Shown piece by piece: positions 10,086-25,000 of a stretch of 64,000 nt of DNA (positions are counted from its first letter, which is position 1; every line of letters starts with the position of its first letter). Below the pieces are notes generated by a model. The model was not told where the DNA came from, did not search any database, and was given only the letters and a program-made list of their open reading frames with translations. Location: NCBI GenBank assembly GCA_003864495.1, contig ML133493.1, positions 875,820-939,819 of the forward strand, given 5' to 3'. The stretch comes from Nemopilema nomurai. Taxonomy: Eukaryota; Cnidaria; Scyphozoa; Rhizostomeae; Rhizostomatidae. The position numbers and the translations under genes were made by a program.

Positions 10086-13000
10086 TTATTTTAGTTCAAC
10101 AATTATTGTTGCTATCTCAAACGAATTCAACTCTAGCTTGCACCCAATGCCATGTTCCCAAACCAACTCATTCTGGGGCTCTTCCAGCAAGTTGCATCTA
10201 CAAAGAATTCAGTTAATGGATGTTACAAATCAAGAAACAACTAGCAAAAATTGTTGCCTAAACATACTCTGAATTATTTGTGCTTCAATTGATGATTTTT
10301 AGTTTTGTACTAGACTTTCTAGTTTTACCAGGTTGCATTGCATTTCTATAGTATTGCTTGAATTCCATGAAATTATCAGAAACAATTTATGAATTGCTTA
10401 CTTCGAAAGCCTCTCTTTTGCAAAGCGAGCGATTCTTTATTTCTTTAGCTGAACAAACTAGAAAATTTAAAAGTTTTTCAAGAAAGAAAGAATAAAATGA
10501 CTTCACCAAGGACATACCTCAATGCTCTTGCTACTCCAAGTGATGACGTCAAGGAAGTAGATGCTCTTCCACCGTTGGCCTCGTATACCCGAAGAACTAT
10601 TCCTTTCTCAAAGTCTTCTGCCTGTGCGTGGACGAAACGTAACTGAGATGACACTTTAAGATAAATGACACACTCCTTTTTAGAATTACGTGTTTTCCAA
10701 CTTTACTAAAACATCCAAAATGAAAGCCCAAAGAGAGGCAATGACTGTAATTCCAAAGGTTTAATCCAATGCTAAGGATTGGAAATTATAAGAATGCAAA
10801 CTATGACAATTTGGCATTGTTATGACATTGAAACTATGGTATTCATGTCATTTGGACAGGGGCTTGCTTACACTAGACCAGCAAGAATGGACAAGTGCGA
10901 TTTAATAATAATTATACACAGAAACTGATGTCATATTGTGTTCGAACATTTACAATTTGCTAAAACCCAAACCGAGTTAGGCATTCGAAGACGTGCAGTT
11001 ACGACATACCCGCAACTTACATCAAATCTAGGCGTAGACATACCTTCTTAACAGCTTCTAGAATCACTGCTGTAGACGAAAGCTCGAAGAACGATCGCAT
11101 TTGATCTAAAAGAAGATTTAAATTTGAGTTCAGAACTTGACCACATCCAATACAGTGATTTGAAACAAGATTAAATTAACTCGTTAAGACTACCTTCTTC
11201 GAATTTGACGAACTCGTACATCTCCTTGTTGAAATTGTAGGCATGCTGAATGACACCGGATGACTGGAATGTTCCTACGAATGAAAGGCTCTGTCTTATT
11301 TATCGTGGCAATCTTTAAAACAGTATTTCAAAAGATCTTTTCATGCTGTCCATATCAACAAGCAACATAAATACACACCTTGGTGTGGCATTACTGCGTA
11401 CTCGAATTCATGGGGACCCATGTCAGCGGTATCGTCCGGCGATTTTGGCGCTCTTAACCTAAATAAAAAGTGGAAAGAAAATAAATCAAACTAAACTGTA
11501 CTACACACTAAATATTTGAGGATGGCGGCTCAATTGGCTGGAAGGTTATTGGAAAACAAGGATCGAATTTGTAAATATCAAAAATAGCATTATTATGGCT
11601 AGAACCAATCAAATTTTCTCCTGAGACGGTTATCAAAATTTTGAAAATTTGAAGCTTTATAGAAAATTGGACTTCTTTAGAATCCAGAAGTTAAGAGAAA
11701 CGACAAGAAAAGCATCGCAAAAGAGAGGTGGCTGGTTAGTATAATAATCATAAGCTTGCAATTATCAATAAACAATTGCATTCATCATAAAATTTAAACA
11801 AATCGTCTAAAACCAGTTAAATGATCAATGATGTGGCAATGTGAAAACTGCCTTGCACTGAGATCTGTACTTACAGAGAAATGGCCATGGTCTTGTCTGA
11901 AACTGAGTAGCCATACTTGGACTCTGATAGAAGAGCAACTCCGAAATTGTGTTCTGATAGGTCCACCCATTTGTGGCCACAGACCTTAGATGAAAGTTAC
12001 TTATTAGGAATCAAGCTTTCTGTAAGTTTAAATTATATTAAAGTGATACTACTTCAACAGGGTTTTTGTTACAAAAAGGCAACCAAGGTTTTTAAAATGT
12101 AGCTCCAACTTTGAGTCATTTCACTTGAAATCCGAGGGAATGCTTGCAGCCTCCAAGGCTGGAAATGTCACTGAGTTGCAACAAAAATGAAACTTGCTGG
12201 GTCAATCATACGGCAGTCAAAATAGTTTAATTGAAAACAAGCTTAACATTAGCAAAGAAATTGAACAATTTTTGTTCCTGGTTTGTTCATACAGCAGAAA
12301 ATCTTAGATGTCATAGGCGCTTAATTGTTGTATTCTTGTGGCTTTTACGTGAAGACACCATCTCCTCACCTCGTATTTTGCCCAATCCCATGAGGTATTT
12401 CCATGCGTTGGTCTTCTCACGTGACCAAATTGAATATCGTAACTGGCAAAATCACAAAGTACATCGACCGGAAACTCCACTCTCAAAAACTTTCTATTCT
12501 CATGCCAGCTAACCTAGAAAAGCATTGAGGCATCGTGTCAAGTAAAAATGACAAAAAAGGCCGAACATTCAGGGCCTTTTTCGACAAATGACCGAGACTA
12601 ACTTGTTCACCTTAAAGATCGTTCTGAAACATATTGTTAAGGGGGAAGTTCTTAGGCTGTGTTTCCATAATTCCGTTCTCAAATGAATGCAAAACTTTAT
12701 AAAGCACCTGCAATTAGGAAGGAGGCAGTCTTGGTTTTTATCAATAATATACATTTCAGGGCATTGATGTTCCTGTCCATTTATGGCCTACAAAGTTTGT
12801 TCAATTCTTAAGTTGGAATTACGTGATATCCCTCCGTTCGAATAATGAAAATTTAAAACAAACCTAACTCAAACACCAAATACACAAAAGTTTCCAACTA
12901 ACACGTGAATACATTTGTGTACCTTTGTAGCGAATCGGACGAACGGTGACTTGGCATCTAGTGAGATCCTCTGTTTAAGGCTTGAGTCTTCACTTATCTT

Positions 13001-16000
13001 TATCGAAACCTATCAGATTTCATAATCAGATGAATATCCATAAAAAATAATCAAAATATCCAAATCTTCAGAAAAAGATTTATCAGTAAGATTTATGAAG
13101 AGCTATGGAAGAAGCGTATTGGTATTTTTCATGCAAACGCAAAACATTGAAGTGAAATGACGTGGAAATTCAACCATGAAAAAGAATTGCTGAAGGATTC
13201 TAAACAAATCAAACTTTGAGTGCAAAACACTAAGTAGTATAGGCGAAATCAGCTTGAGTTAGATACTTTGAAAGTTCTCAGCCTGATAGCATCTCCTTAA
13301 GTACCCACCTCAAAGGAAGCTCGAAGCGGCCCTTTATCAATGATAGAAAATTGGATGACGTCGCCAAGCTCTCTCCTATAATTAATTCATAGTCAACATT
13401 GGACATTGTGATGGGTAGATAAACATTCTAAAAAATCTCAATAGAACTATAGAACTTAAACATAACACGGAACAATCTTTAAAACTAAAAGAACACTCCC
13501 CAAATTATGTAAGTGTCAGAAAGTGACGTGGCAAAAACATGGTCAAATTTCCGAAAATATCTGCATGACCAGAAACAAAACAAGTCGACTATCGACAGCT
13601 TAACTATAAAAGTATAATACAAATGAAAGAATTAAACCTGGTCTCTTTGTAATATGGCATGACATCCCAGGCATCCCAAAACAGAGGGACATCATCGAAA
13701 ATAACCAACTGATTGCCAGGTTGTTCCAGATTAAAGACCTCACTGCAAACACAAGACGCGTCATTTGAATATTGTTGCATTTCTTTCAAACACTGCTCAT
13801 TCAAATTTATCGTTAGCATTTCTCTTTACCATTTCTCTTTAACATTTCTCGTTAGCATTCTTCTTTAGCATTTTTTCTTAGCATTAAAAATATATTTCCT
13901 GTTCGTAAACACGAGGAATTGTGATGAAATGTAGATATAACGTTTCTAGTTGCAATGGAAACATAGAGGTTTATACGTTGGGCATGAATGATAACGAAGC
14001 TCTACCAATCAAAACACATCAGCCATTTTTTGATCTGTCAAGGCCTTGCGTGGCATAATGTTACATCTATCAATACTGTTATTCTGCAAAATAATTACTT
14101 CAAATGGAGATCCTAGGACATAAAAGGTACCGTTTGCCAGTTTTCATCTGCAACGATGTCATATGACCGCATTTACTGAACTTTGCCAATAAAATTCCAT
14201 TTTGTAACACTACCAAATCGCCTTCCTGCAATAAAGAAAAACTTTGGTATCATTTTTATTCTGGAACGGACATGATTGGATCACTGCAAGGTTTCAATGT
14301 TCCAGGATTAACAGGAAAAATGGTTGTAAGATGTGAAGATGATTGTTAGAGTCAAATGTACGAATTAAAAGACTCAACGGTGATGGCAAAAGTTTAATAT
14401 TTGGCTACAGTTCTAGTTTTTTAGGTAAAACGACTCGTTCGTAACAAAGATGGCAAAGCATTTTTTCAAGAAACGCTGCTATTTTATCTCCCTTTTTGCA
14501 GAAAACATTTTTTTGCCGAATTCAGTGTCCAATTGGTGTTGCCAAAGCCTATCAGAAATTGTTGGAAAATTTCAACTATCATTGGGCATCTAGAGATTTT
14601 CAATTATCCTTGGAAAGTGTTGGGGGTTGTTAGCTGCTATAAATTCTTAAAGATCGTGTAACAAATTTGATTTCGTAAAAGGGGACAAAATCAACCTTAG
14701 AGCGGCAACATGGAACAGAAAAGCATAAAACTAAATTTCGTCTCAGCGACTTCATCTGGAATATTTGGTAATGGAAGGCTTGAGCAAGCACCAAAGATTA
14801 TCAAATGAATGAAATATGATGACAATAGTCATTACGATGCACAAAAAGGCATAAAGATTACCATGGCAATTCTGGCCTCATCTTCAAATGAAATCTCCTT
14901 TGGAATAATGTTAGCGAATCCCATGGATGGGACGTCGACCAAGGCTGAAGAAATAAATTCGAAATCAGAAGAAAAAACAGTGAAATGATGCATAAAATTG
15001 GCACATAAACCTTTTAAACTTCGAAATCAATTGACGTTAATCATGCTGAAATGATATATCATACTTATATATCAAAGATGTACAAAGTGCTTATAAAAAA
15101 GGGTTTTCTCCTAATGTTCAAACACTGGAAAGAGGCTTGACCTTTAAAAAGGAAAAGTTCTGTGATACTTGAAAAATCAACTCAATTGCAAAGATTAACT
15201 ACATCTAACAAAGCATGGAAAGACCCAGTTAGTTACTTCAAAACAGCAATGAAAATAACATGATAAAAGCTAGCTATTACTGCACTCATCCACCCCAATT
15301 CAATAGCGAGTACATACAGTGAAAGCATTGCCATGAAAACTTACCAAAGTAGCCCTCGTCATGTGACAATTGCGTCTTGCCCTCAGTTTCCTTGAACATA
15401 TTTGACTTGACGTGAACAACTTCCTCCCTTGCCCAACTACAGGTATTCAAGAGAGCTGGAAACTAGAAATGAAAAACAAATCCATTGTCAAATGAGGCCA
15501 ATAATTTAAAACTGCCCAAACCATAGAAAAAGGGCCCAAACTAACATTGGCTTGCTACAATAATCTTACTACACGAGAACTCAAAAGACCTTTATTCATT
15601 ATTAAGTAGCATCAAGTAACAAAAAGACCAACACTGACTTTCCATTTTTGACCTAATCCATTTGTCCCGTTGTACTTACTCTGCGTTGTTCTGATGTGTT
15701 CAGGCTAGGGGTCAAAATTTGCAGTGCTTCCTTCATAAGTTCGTCCGTGGCGGACAGAATGTCTACAAAAGATTACTACAGTAAAAACTTTCGCTACGCA
15801 AAATATTCTTTTCTACGCCACTAAACAAAAAAATATTAATCGATGTTAGCATGAACAATACATGCATGGGCAAAATTATACGCCACCAATAACAATATGA
15901 TACAAGTAATAAAACAATCTCTCTCTCTCTATTCCTATTTGAAACGAATATCGAACGGGATTTACTGCCTTTACTCACTATTATAGTACTGAATGGCCAC

Positions 16001-19000
16001 GTCATAAACCTAACAGAAAAACATCCAAATGACATGTATTTGCATTTCTATTAGTGTTACAATAAAAAATTGAACTAGCAGTGACAACAATTCAATTTCA
16101 ATTCCTTTAAGAAATTATTTCAATTCCTTAGATTCCTTCAAGTCCATTTTCCCATGAAGATAGTCGAAATATGGCTTTGGCTTGCCAATGCATGTAGAAA
16201 GGCTGTGAGCATAAAATGACATGGGCATGATGACGTACCTCTTTAATTGACGTCCCGGGTAAAACGTCATGGAACTGATTCAGCATCAAATACTTCCACA
16301 ATGAAAATAGCCTTGCTGTAGGGTAGGCCTCTGCAAGATCGGTCAGATTAAAGGAGGATTAATGCTTCAATAGCAATAGCACATGAAAACAAGTAGTATT
16401 CAGCCTGTTTCATAAAAATACAAAAGCCTCATCATGTATTATCATCTCCAGTTACTAAGTCTCAATTTACAGTCAAATACGTCAACTTTCCAATGAAATT
16501 TGCTTCTAAAGAAAAAATCATTGCATTGGTAATGATAACAAATTTTAGAAGACAGATGACTTTGTAAAAAAATTACCTTGTCAAGATTGAAATTTTTTTG
16601 TTTTAGTAAGAGAACTTAAGGAAAATACATGGCTAGAAATAACCACCAATATGAAAAGTTTTTATGTTCAAATACAAATATTACTATTATCGCCTGCCTT
16701 GCGATAACTGCAATTGCCACGTTCTATATGCTTGTACCTTCTCACGTGGTTTGCTCTACTTAAACCACCCATGCAGGTGGCTAATGGTCTTGAGACTTGT
16801 GAACTTTCATTACTTTCAGCAGTAACCAACGGTTTATAAATGTACTTTAATACTTTAAGGGTCGCAATAAAAACAATCCTAGAACTTTATTCATCAATAC
16901 AGAATGGCTTATATACAGATGACCACCCTATTTCGAGGGTACGTACCTCGCCTCATGTTGCCATTAACCCACGCCAGGACAGATACAAACTCAGTGTCAA
17001 GTAGCTTGTTTTCGCATTTTCTGTTCATCCTTTTGACCTAAAGGGGAAAACACTAACTTCAATGTTCTTTTACTTGGGAAAATATCTCTTTGCATGTACC
17101 CTTCAGCGAATCAATCGGCAAGAAATTTTCTGCCGCAAGAAGCAAGTAAATTTTTTTCTCGCAAAGTTTTTAGCTTTATGTTAATTCACAGCCAACAATG
17201 ACGCGAAAAATCTTTATAATACTGAAAAATTATAATTCAAGGTTGCAATGCATATGCCAATTGAAAAGAACTTTAACTCATTTTAAGGATATATTTTGAC
17301 AAAGCATTTCAGCCTCAAAACGTGCAGTTTCAGAGCTAACGCTGCCTCGAACTGGAAGCTTTGAAATATGTGAAAGCATTTATTCTGTCTATGCCTCACC
17401 AGACCATGCGTCGTGAAAGTCCCTTGGTGCAATTCCAGATAAAGCTCACCGACCCAAACACTCAGCTTTTCTGCTGCCAGTTTGACTTTATCAAAAAATG
17501 TCGTTGGATCAGAAAATTTCACCCTGGAAAAGATTGTTGCTATTGCAAATATCATGGCAGGGCTAATGAGAAAATAAAACATGAACATAGTTTGTAAAAT
17601 ATCAAGCAGCAGGCTACATCAAAAATTGAATGCCAAGAATAAGCTTTATTATAGGGAAAAAATGTCGCTGAAGTTATCGCATACTGATGAAGTACGTCAA
17701 TGACATGTTTTAATTGGATGAAACACCAGGGCAGGTAACTTATTGTGACTTGATTTACTGAATTTATTTCATATGGTAATCAAGTTTAAATTTGTACTTA
17801 ACCATAACCATTCGCTCTTTTCATTTTCGTACTGATGATGTGATTAAATCTTCAGGCAATCTTTTGAAAAGATAGGATACACACCTGGGAATTCCATCAA
17901 CGTTTTCCATCCTTTGCAAGCTTTCGATCATGTCTTCCCTAGAAAGTAACTAATGCGGTATGGCAACTAATGGAACGTAGCATAACAAAAGTAGCGATAA
18001 ATAAATATTTTTGGATGTTACATAAAAATGGAAAAATTATGGACCATTGGTGCCTAGAACTTCACATATTAGCAAATCAGAAGAGGGTTCTAAGTCAAGT
18101 GAAAGACAATCGTTTCACTCTGAAGATTATCTCGAATCAGCTTTCATATGTCAGGATAAACGAGGCAAAGTGTTTTGAAGGTGAGTTACGACAAAGACAA
18201 TTAATTTTCCGTTACAAATGTATGTCATGTAAACAGTCGGGCAAAGAGTTTCCTGAGAAAGAAGATGTTGTTGCATGCAGGCATTGGGTGCAAGTATGAA
18301 GGTGTTAGAATAGAACACCATACGTAGGCCCTCCTCCACCATCGCCGAACCCAAACAGCAAGAGACTGTCATTAACTAAGCCTTTATCCTTGTTATTACT
18401 GGACGACTTTAGAACCTAAAAGATCAAACAAAACACATGTACCAAAATAAAATGCAGCATCGCACTATTCACTACCTCAAGTAAGATCTGGAAACCCAGG
18501 CTTCAGGGGGTCAGAATCCGGGGCTCAGGTTTAAGGTATGAAACAACAAAAGATGAAGCACACCAGAAGTGAACGTGCTTCGCGTCTCAACTAGGGCAAA
18601 ATTCACAAAACACAAGCAGTGGCAGAAGCTGGTGAAAAGTGCATCAGAATTAAAGAGGCGGAAACAAGGAACAAATAGTTAATATTGAATCGCATAATCA
18701 CGATACGTCTCATCATAACCATGCCCAACTTTAATGTTCTTAAGAAAAGGCGAAGATTCATTGACTGTTATAGATATCTTTGAGATCTTCGAAAATTGCC
18801 GCTGCATTCTGGCTTAAATTTTAGTCAGGAATGGGAAAATCGATCGATTATCCCACGAATTCAGTTTTTATCAATAATGTGCCAACTTGATCTTTTCTGT
18901 ATTTTACAAGTAGAGAATATGGATATGCAGTTTTGTCAGAAACGAAGCGTGTGAACTGTTTCACTCACTAAACCAAGTTACTTAAATCTGAACAAATTTT

Positions 19001-22000
19001 GATGGTTGTGCATTTCAAACAACGATGCAAGAAATGGCGTTAGCATGAGTCAGGCTATGGTGACGCAAAGTTGCTGTTGGGAGTGCTGAACAAAAGGTAA
19101 ATTGGTGTACACAGGCCAAGACATCTCTGATCAAGAATACGTCGCTGGGAAAATTCCTTAAAAACAGAAAGCAGAATGGTATCTTAAAATTAAGCTCGAG
19201 TAAAATTGTAGGTTTGTCTTATTAACAAAATAAGTTAATTAGACAATAGCAATATTTGTTAATAATGTTTGGAAAGAAGCTTATTAACAAAATTCGACTT
19301 CGAATTATGCAAGCTTACTTACATCATCAGCTCCTCCGTTTGATTCGTAGGTATCCGCAGGGGGGAAATGTGTAAGACATCTGCAAACCAATGCATTGAC
19401 ATTTCAAATCATCAAAAAAACAGATATCAAAAGTGTGATCCAATCGACCAAAAGGTGATTAAAATTAAAATTACGTACCGGATCTACGTATCATCAGGCG
19501 TAGGAGTGAAAGAGCATGGCATAACAACCATAATCATACCATAATAATCGACAAGTACTGTGCTAAGCTAATGAAATGATAATGTCAAAGCACATCAAAT
19601 AATAAAACCGGTTTTAAGAAAACCCAGAAGAGAGCTTTTGGGTCTGAAAGCTTTGACAAGCACTATTCATCAAAAGCTTTAGAAAACAGAAAAATCTCGA
19701 AGTCTCTCGAGCCCTAGTATCACGTAACAAACAATGTAAAAACTAGTACCTTGTTCCATCGATTCCTTGCCAAAGAAAAGTGTTGTGCTATCAAATGCAA
19801 ATTTACGCCATCAATGAAAATAAAATATAAATATAAAACATGAAAATGTTGTCAGCAAAAGAATATAAGCTTTCGAAACACGAAAAATTTAAATACATTG
19901 ATCAAATTATTTTTCCGATGAAAATTAAAGGAGAATAAAATGAAAACCCCTCTCTTGACCCTAATCAGCAAATTAGATTTGCAACGGATAACTAACGGAA
20001 GACAAGTGAATGATATTAAATTGATTGCAACACAAATTAAAACTCTATAAAATATGGAATTATGTAAAAGAATTTAATGAGATTGATTGCAACAAAAATT
20101 AAAACTCGAAATATGTAAACGAATTAAATGAGGCTATTGTGCAATTCAATTAACATTGCCTCGTTGCAAAAATTTTGCAGTTGATGCAACTACTAAATAG
20201 TTTCTCAATGTTTGGAAAACCGTTATGAGGTCCTGAAATTAGTGCCTTACTGACCCAGAAAATATGTCGAACTATGGCATAAAAGCTTAGCAATGCATAA
20301 AAAACCTACCGGAAATTTATTAATTAAACTCCAGCTAAGTTTCTGCGTCACAAAATACTGCATTCCGCATTTCGTCATAATTTGTGGGAGCTGCGCTGAA
20401 TACCCAAACGTGTCGGGAAGCCAAAACTTCGAAAAAATTAAAATTCACAAAAAATGCATAATGGAATCCCTCTCGACATTGAATAGGAAACGCGCCATAC
20501 TGTTTAGGCTAACAATAATTTACACCATCACCGATAGTAAAATTTAAACAGCACAAATATTTGAAAAAACATGTAATAAAACAAAAACAAAGAAAAACAA
20601 GCATCTCTCCAAAACTAAAGCATGGCAATCACGAACAGTTTTCAAACTACCTTACCAACTCTAGCCTTTCCGCTCACTTACCACTGAAGACTTGGTACCA
20701 AATTCACTTTGGAAAAACTGTTGCCCATAAAGAAATTGGCGCACAAAGGACTCTCCACTTGGCAAATTTCCATCCTGTCTTAACAAAAGGAATTTCAATA
20801 GTTTCTACTTCGATTCTATAGCTTTTTCAAATCATTCAAATATGGGCGGATCATAAAGTCTGAGAACAAAATCCAATTTCTTATAAAAAAGCCTTTTACG
20901 CTTCTGGTAGAACTGAACATCACTCGCTCTCATGATAACAAAGGATAACAAATAGTGATAAAGTTTATGCTTCGCTAGATAGATCATCGGCTCTTCTCGC
21001 TTTCATTCGAACTGAACATAAAAATTCTTTAATCAAATAACTAGCCACAAGAATCGTAAATCTGAACATGTAATAGGAAAAACACTATATTCCTGGGATA
21101 GACCTACAACATCTTCCTTTATTAATTTTTCACGATGGAAGACCAAGGTTGTAAAAAGATAAAGAAATAATCAAAATTGTGTAATTGTGAAGTGTGGATT
21201 AACTTTTGGTTATATAAGCGTTGCTAGGAAAGAAAGGCAAGTTTTGCTACCGTTATTCATTTGTCATATACTCTGATGACCGTTATTCATTTGTCATATA
21301 CTCTGATGACCGTTATTCATTTGTCATATACTCTGATGAAGGCGTCAGAAGGCAGTTTGAGTAGAATATTTTGACAGATGATAAAAGCCTCTTTAGAAAA
21401 TGCTTTTTAAAAGAAGGTGTCACAATCATAAGGAACTTTGGTTCAGATTATGGAAATTTACTTCTCCAAAGAAGCAAGAAAGGCCAAGGCGTTCGATAAT
21501 TTACAGGTTCCATGAAAGTAAACAGGACCCTATGACTAAAATGCAAACTTGGAAAAGTGGTATACCAAGAAATATCCTCTTGTATTTACAACACATTTCA
21601 AAAATCATGGAAAATTTTCTAAATCTACTGGGAGAAGTGTTGATGCGCATCAGAGATTACCAAAACAATTACGTCACAAAAAACCTTTTTAGAATCTTTC
21701 AATTTTGACCATGTATAAAAAAAGAGCATTATAAAATACGTCTAGGTGGAAAAATAAACTGAATTTGTCACAAATGGGCTGAGATACTGTTAATCAACAC
21801 AGGCTCTACCCCAAAAAATTGAAAATTCAGCAATAAAACGTGGAAAAAAGAAGGCAACTGACAATTGACTAAGTTCGGAAAGCCTTTCCAACAATTTTCA
21901 TGACCAAAGCCAAAACCACAGCAGTATATATCGTAGCGAAAACATACCATCTCAACCCACGTCCCTCCGATCGGCAAAAACTGTCCTTTGCTGACGAATA

Positions 22001-25000
22001 ATTTCAATTCCTCGTATAATTTTGGGTAGTAATGCTTAACCCAGTCATATTGTTGAGCCTGAAACGATTTGAATAGTTTAGCAAAGATTATTCCCAAAAA
22101 AATTGCTCAATGATTTTACTGAAAAATCATGCTTTGCAATACAAAACTTCAAATAGCAAGAAAAAGCGGAACTAGTTTTTGCTATGACATGCCTCAGAGT
22201 ATAACCAAAAGACAAACGTCTGAAAATAACAAAAAGCTGACAGAATAAATAGCCAGTTACGGATCGAAAACACTAGAGGGTGATAAGAAGAGCCCATGAT
22301 TGATTATAATTAACCAATCAGCGTTACTTAACATTAGAAGAGCTCAAGGGAAAAAACGAACTCTCTCTGTCTACAAAGAATGTCTTCTAAAGTTAGGTGT
22401 CGTTTGCATACTCTGAGAAGTGTCGAACGAAAAAGTACCATAAGTATGCAAAACTAGTTCCGCTTTTTCTTGCCATCGTGAAACGCCAGAAAGTAATCTT
22501 CAAAAATATTTTCTGTGACATAATAAAAACGTGACTGACTGACACACAGTCGAATTTGGAAGCTCAATAGAATGACTCCAAGATAGCCGGGAATTCAATG
22601 ATTCGATTCCCAGACGCAGGTAATAGACACAGATTGCTCTTCCCGTTTACAAGGGTTATCAATCATCGACAAAACATTGCAAGTCAAGAGGCCTGGACAG
22701 CCAAACACAAAATGTTAGCTTCCTTTTTCATTGAAATTAACCATAAAGATTGGTTAAAAAAGAAATCGTCTGGCGGTGAAGATATGAACAAGGGTCTTCA
22801 TTCATTGAACATACCTCGAGGCTTCATAGTATAACCTCTGAACAACTGCTAATCTTTTCTCGTTGTATGCAGTAACACGCCATTACAGCAATAGCAAATT
22901 CTTTACTTTTCATAAGTCAAGGACATTTAATAGCCGACAAATCTAAATGTCACTTGATTGGTGAGATAAATCGTAACTTGTCACCTACTATAAGCACACA
23001 GACAATACGTCTTATTTAAAAAGGATTTTGTCTCCTTAGGGTCTCGACAAAGTTGGAATCGATTTCAAAGTGGAGAAAACTGAAAATAATCCTTACAAAA
23101 CCTGTATAAAATGTCTACAGTTTCATGAACCCTTTAAGCCGCATCTAATTCAAAATCGCGTGCCACATCTGCCGAGGAGGGGTATTTTTCAGAGGCACAT
23201 ACACTGAATGTTTGGAATCGGCTAGAAAAAATTCTTATTTCAATACATTCATCGCACCAAAGTGACATCTGGAAAAGAGACCATTCCTTTTTAACACTGT
23301 ACCTGGGAACAAGCGAATCTGAAGTCCGGATATTGCTTCATTAGCCCGATGGTGGATGACCAGCTGCGCGCGCATTTGCGTATGGTCTCGTCATAAGGCC
23401 ATAGCCAAGCTGGAACGAAAAGGCGAACAATCCGTTGACATGCTGAGAAGATTGAGGAATAACGTCGAAGCGACAAACCCCATGAAGCTCTGCGCTCTAC
23501 TAAAAGCACTGTGAAATGACAGAGCACTTCTATATTAATGCCTATGTAAGAGGTCATTAATCTTACACTTAAAACCGCATCCTCTTTTTCTGGTGCATGA
23601 CGTCTTAACTGGTTAAACGAGAATTTTTGTGCTGCAACTGCAACCAAAACACGACTGGTACAAAGATCTGCATAAACAAGGACCCGTTTGACAAAAGATG
23701 ATATAAACAAAAATAGGAAGCGACCTGCTTCAACTGCGAACAAGTCTGTAGATGGGGACAGCAGTACCTGAATCTATATGGCAGTGCCCGATGGCATGGA
23801 TGATGTGTTGGCTATCACCGTTTCCCTGTTTGAAAAAGCGATCCAAAACAACGGCAGCTCTAAAAGAATGAATGGGAACAGTCATAAGACACGCCATTAA
23901 CCAGATATTGCCGTAAATATTTTAGGATGCGCGAAATAGAAAGTTGCTGATGAAAGGTGTTCTTTATTTATCTAGGGGTGAACTAGATATAAACACACCG
24001 ATCGTAGCTGTCGTTGGTCGGTGGCTGAAAGCAATTGATGACGTCATTTCCAGTGTACAAAGCTTGCCAGGCACGTTGATCTTCGTCGGGAAGTTGCTGC
24101 ACGAAAGATTTTCATCATGAAGAGAAGTAAAACGATAAATGTTCGACTATCTGAATTCAAAAGTAAACCGTCTGCATATGCCATTTCGAATCAAGAGTGA
24201 AAATGCATCCACAGGACATTTTAAGAAGGAAGACTGACCGAATTATATTCACCTCAAAACAAGGCAAAGCACAATCTATTGTCGGCACCAAGGAAAACCT
24301 AACGATTACAGTTTAGACTAAACAGGCAATTATTGGACTTTCGATACAGCCAGTCTTTAAATATGGTACGCCATTTCCTATTGAGTTGTTCAACTTCACG
24401 ATTGACCGAAAAAAGGACTCAACCTTGACATCGATGAGACATTGAACAAACATAAAAACTGTCATGTATTTACTAACAAATTTCCGGCTTCGACAAGCTT
24501 CAACTAAACCTTGAAAGCTACTCTCGTGAAATTACGAGTTCTTACATCCATCGGTGGTAAGGGCGTCTTTCTAGCTAACGACGGACTAGTGTTATATGCA
24601 ACAAGCAAATAAGCAACAAGAGTAAAGTAGATCGTTGATACAAGAGGGAAGGTTACCTTGATGATATCCAACAAAATCTTCAAGTCTCTTATAATTTGGT
24701 AAGCTCTTCTATTAAAAACAGCAATTTCAACTGACGAAAGAGTGAAGCTCCTGTGAGGATCCGGTGGGTTTATCATACCATCTTTGCCTGCTCCAAACAT
24801 TCCATTTGCTGCCATTTCAATGAACAGCTCAATCCTAAAAGGCAGTGCAATCCTTATGGTAGATTGATACAATCTATGCATCAGCCTTCAAACCCAAAGG
24901 GATCATTCACATGAATAAAACAGAGACAGAGTATGTGTGCGTGCATTTCAATTGCTAGACTAACGACACAACATGTCAACAAGAAAATATAACAATACCT

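Noticed and set aside
22590..22620. tRNA-like GATTCGATTCCC string
   Set aside because: The flanks do not form acceptor, D or anticodon stems.
10536..24050. Repeated TGACGTCA-like CRE strings inside MAN2C1
   Set aside because: They fall in coding exons (such as exons 7 and 33) where the codons explain them; no reason to call regulatory sites.
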